5,107 nucleotides of DNA from an uncultured Bacteriovoracaceae bacterium (GTDB lineage: Bacteria; Bdellovibrionota; Bacteriovoracia; Bacteriovoracales; Bacteriovoracaceae), in contig CALFYV010000176.1 of assembly GCA_937952395.1 (NCBI GenBank), forward strand, positions 1 to 5,107, written 5' to 3'. The position numbers and the translations under genes were made by a program. Position 1 is the stretch's first letter. Each line of letters starts with the position of its first letter. Below, piece after piece: positions 5,015-5,107 of this stretch. The notes below the pieces were generated by a model. It was not told where the DNA came from, did not search any database, and saw only the letters and a program-made list of their open reading frames with translations.

Positions 5015-5049
5015 AAAAACCACCTCCATTATTTTTGATAAAAATATAC

Positions 5050-5107
5050 TGTTTTGACCTTCCCGAAACATAGGTAACACTTTATTCCGGACACATAGGT
5101 TACACTT
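5050..5107. mobile_element. Probable left end of an insertion sequence (body outside the window)
   Basis: The reverse complement of the repeat reads GTGTWACCTATGT, which I remember from repeated sites near transposase genes of the DDE integrase-core type (IS481/IS21-like). Those families often begin with TGT and carry several transposase-binding repeats inside each end. TGTTTTGACC at 5050-5059 would be a suitable terminus, placing the element's edge 36 nt from the start codon of the exported-protein gene. No transposase is visible, and neither the family nor the boundary can be proved from this window. Confidence 0.4.
5060..5107. repeat. Two direct copies of a 23-nt repeat at 25-nt period
   Basis: Units at 5060-5082 and 5085-5107 match at 20 of 23 positions; the differences are at 5064/5089, 5067/5092 and 5076/5101. 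The core ACATAGGTWACACTT is identical apart from its central A/T. The second copy ends exactly at the window edge, so more copies may follow. No further copy is seen upstream in the 25 nt before 5060. Spaced repeats of this sort next to a gene-poor edge suggest protein-binding sites rather than coding sequence. Confidence 0.85.

Noticed and set aside
5015..5080. N-terminal extension of the small exported protein to a GTG at 5080
   Set aside because: It would be encoded by the repeat region and would place 22 residues before a normal signal peptide; a strong Shine-Dalgarno supports the ATG at 5014.

Overview
This is a compact, AT-rich bacterial segment with short gaps between genes. It most resembles a Gram-negative of the Bdellovibrionota (Bacteriovorax/Halobacteriovorax-like). 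The basis is the AT-rich coding sequence, small Sec-exported proteins, a DksA-family regulator, and a secreted protein whose G-x-x-A-R ... C-HELGH region resembles a family I remember from Bdellovibrio-type predators. This assignment is an inference from memory; a low-GC gammaproteobacterium is not excluded.

Left block (minus strand, 1-728): a truncated secreted protein carrying a HELGH zinc-metallopeptidase motif sits downstream of an alkyltransferase-like DNA-damage sensor. The latter has PWHRV where a methyltransferase would have PCHRV. The 85-nt gap at 308-392 holds no gene.

Central block (plus strand, 815-4701): a cytidine deaminase (cdd) diverges from the alkyltransferase-like gene and looks leaderless. 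Next comes a tight four-gene unit: a DksA/TraR-family regulator of the cysteine-poor (CxxT...CxxA) type, a DedA-family membrane protein, glutamate 5-kinase (proB) and gamma-glutamyl phosphate reductase (proA). The gaps are 7 nt, 1 nt and a 4-nt ATGA overlap, so one mRNA is likely. ProB and ProA perform the first two steps of proline synthesis; proC is not in the window. The regulator has a recognisable promoter, a perfect 14-bp palindrome just upstream of the -35, and a leader of about 37 nt that can form two mutually exclusive hairpins, one of which covers part of the Shine-Dalgarno sequence.

Right block (4702-5107): a small hairpin separates proA from a convergent minus-strand gene for a 94-residue exported protein of unknown function. 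The window ends in two direct copies of a 23-nt repeat (20/23 identical, 25-nt period). These look like transposase-binding repeats at the end of an insertion sequence whose body would lie beyond the right edge.

Most of the window is ordinary housekeeping. The best leads are the regulator-DedA-proBA unit with its leader, the cytidine deaminase with an altered zinc site, and the terminal repeats. I found no CRISPR array, tRNA, rRNA or evident novel defence system.
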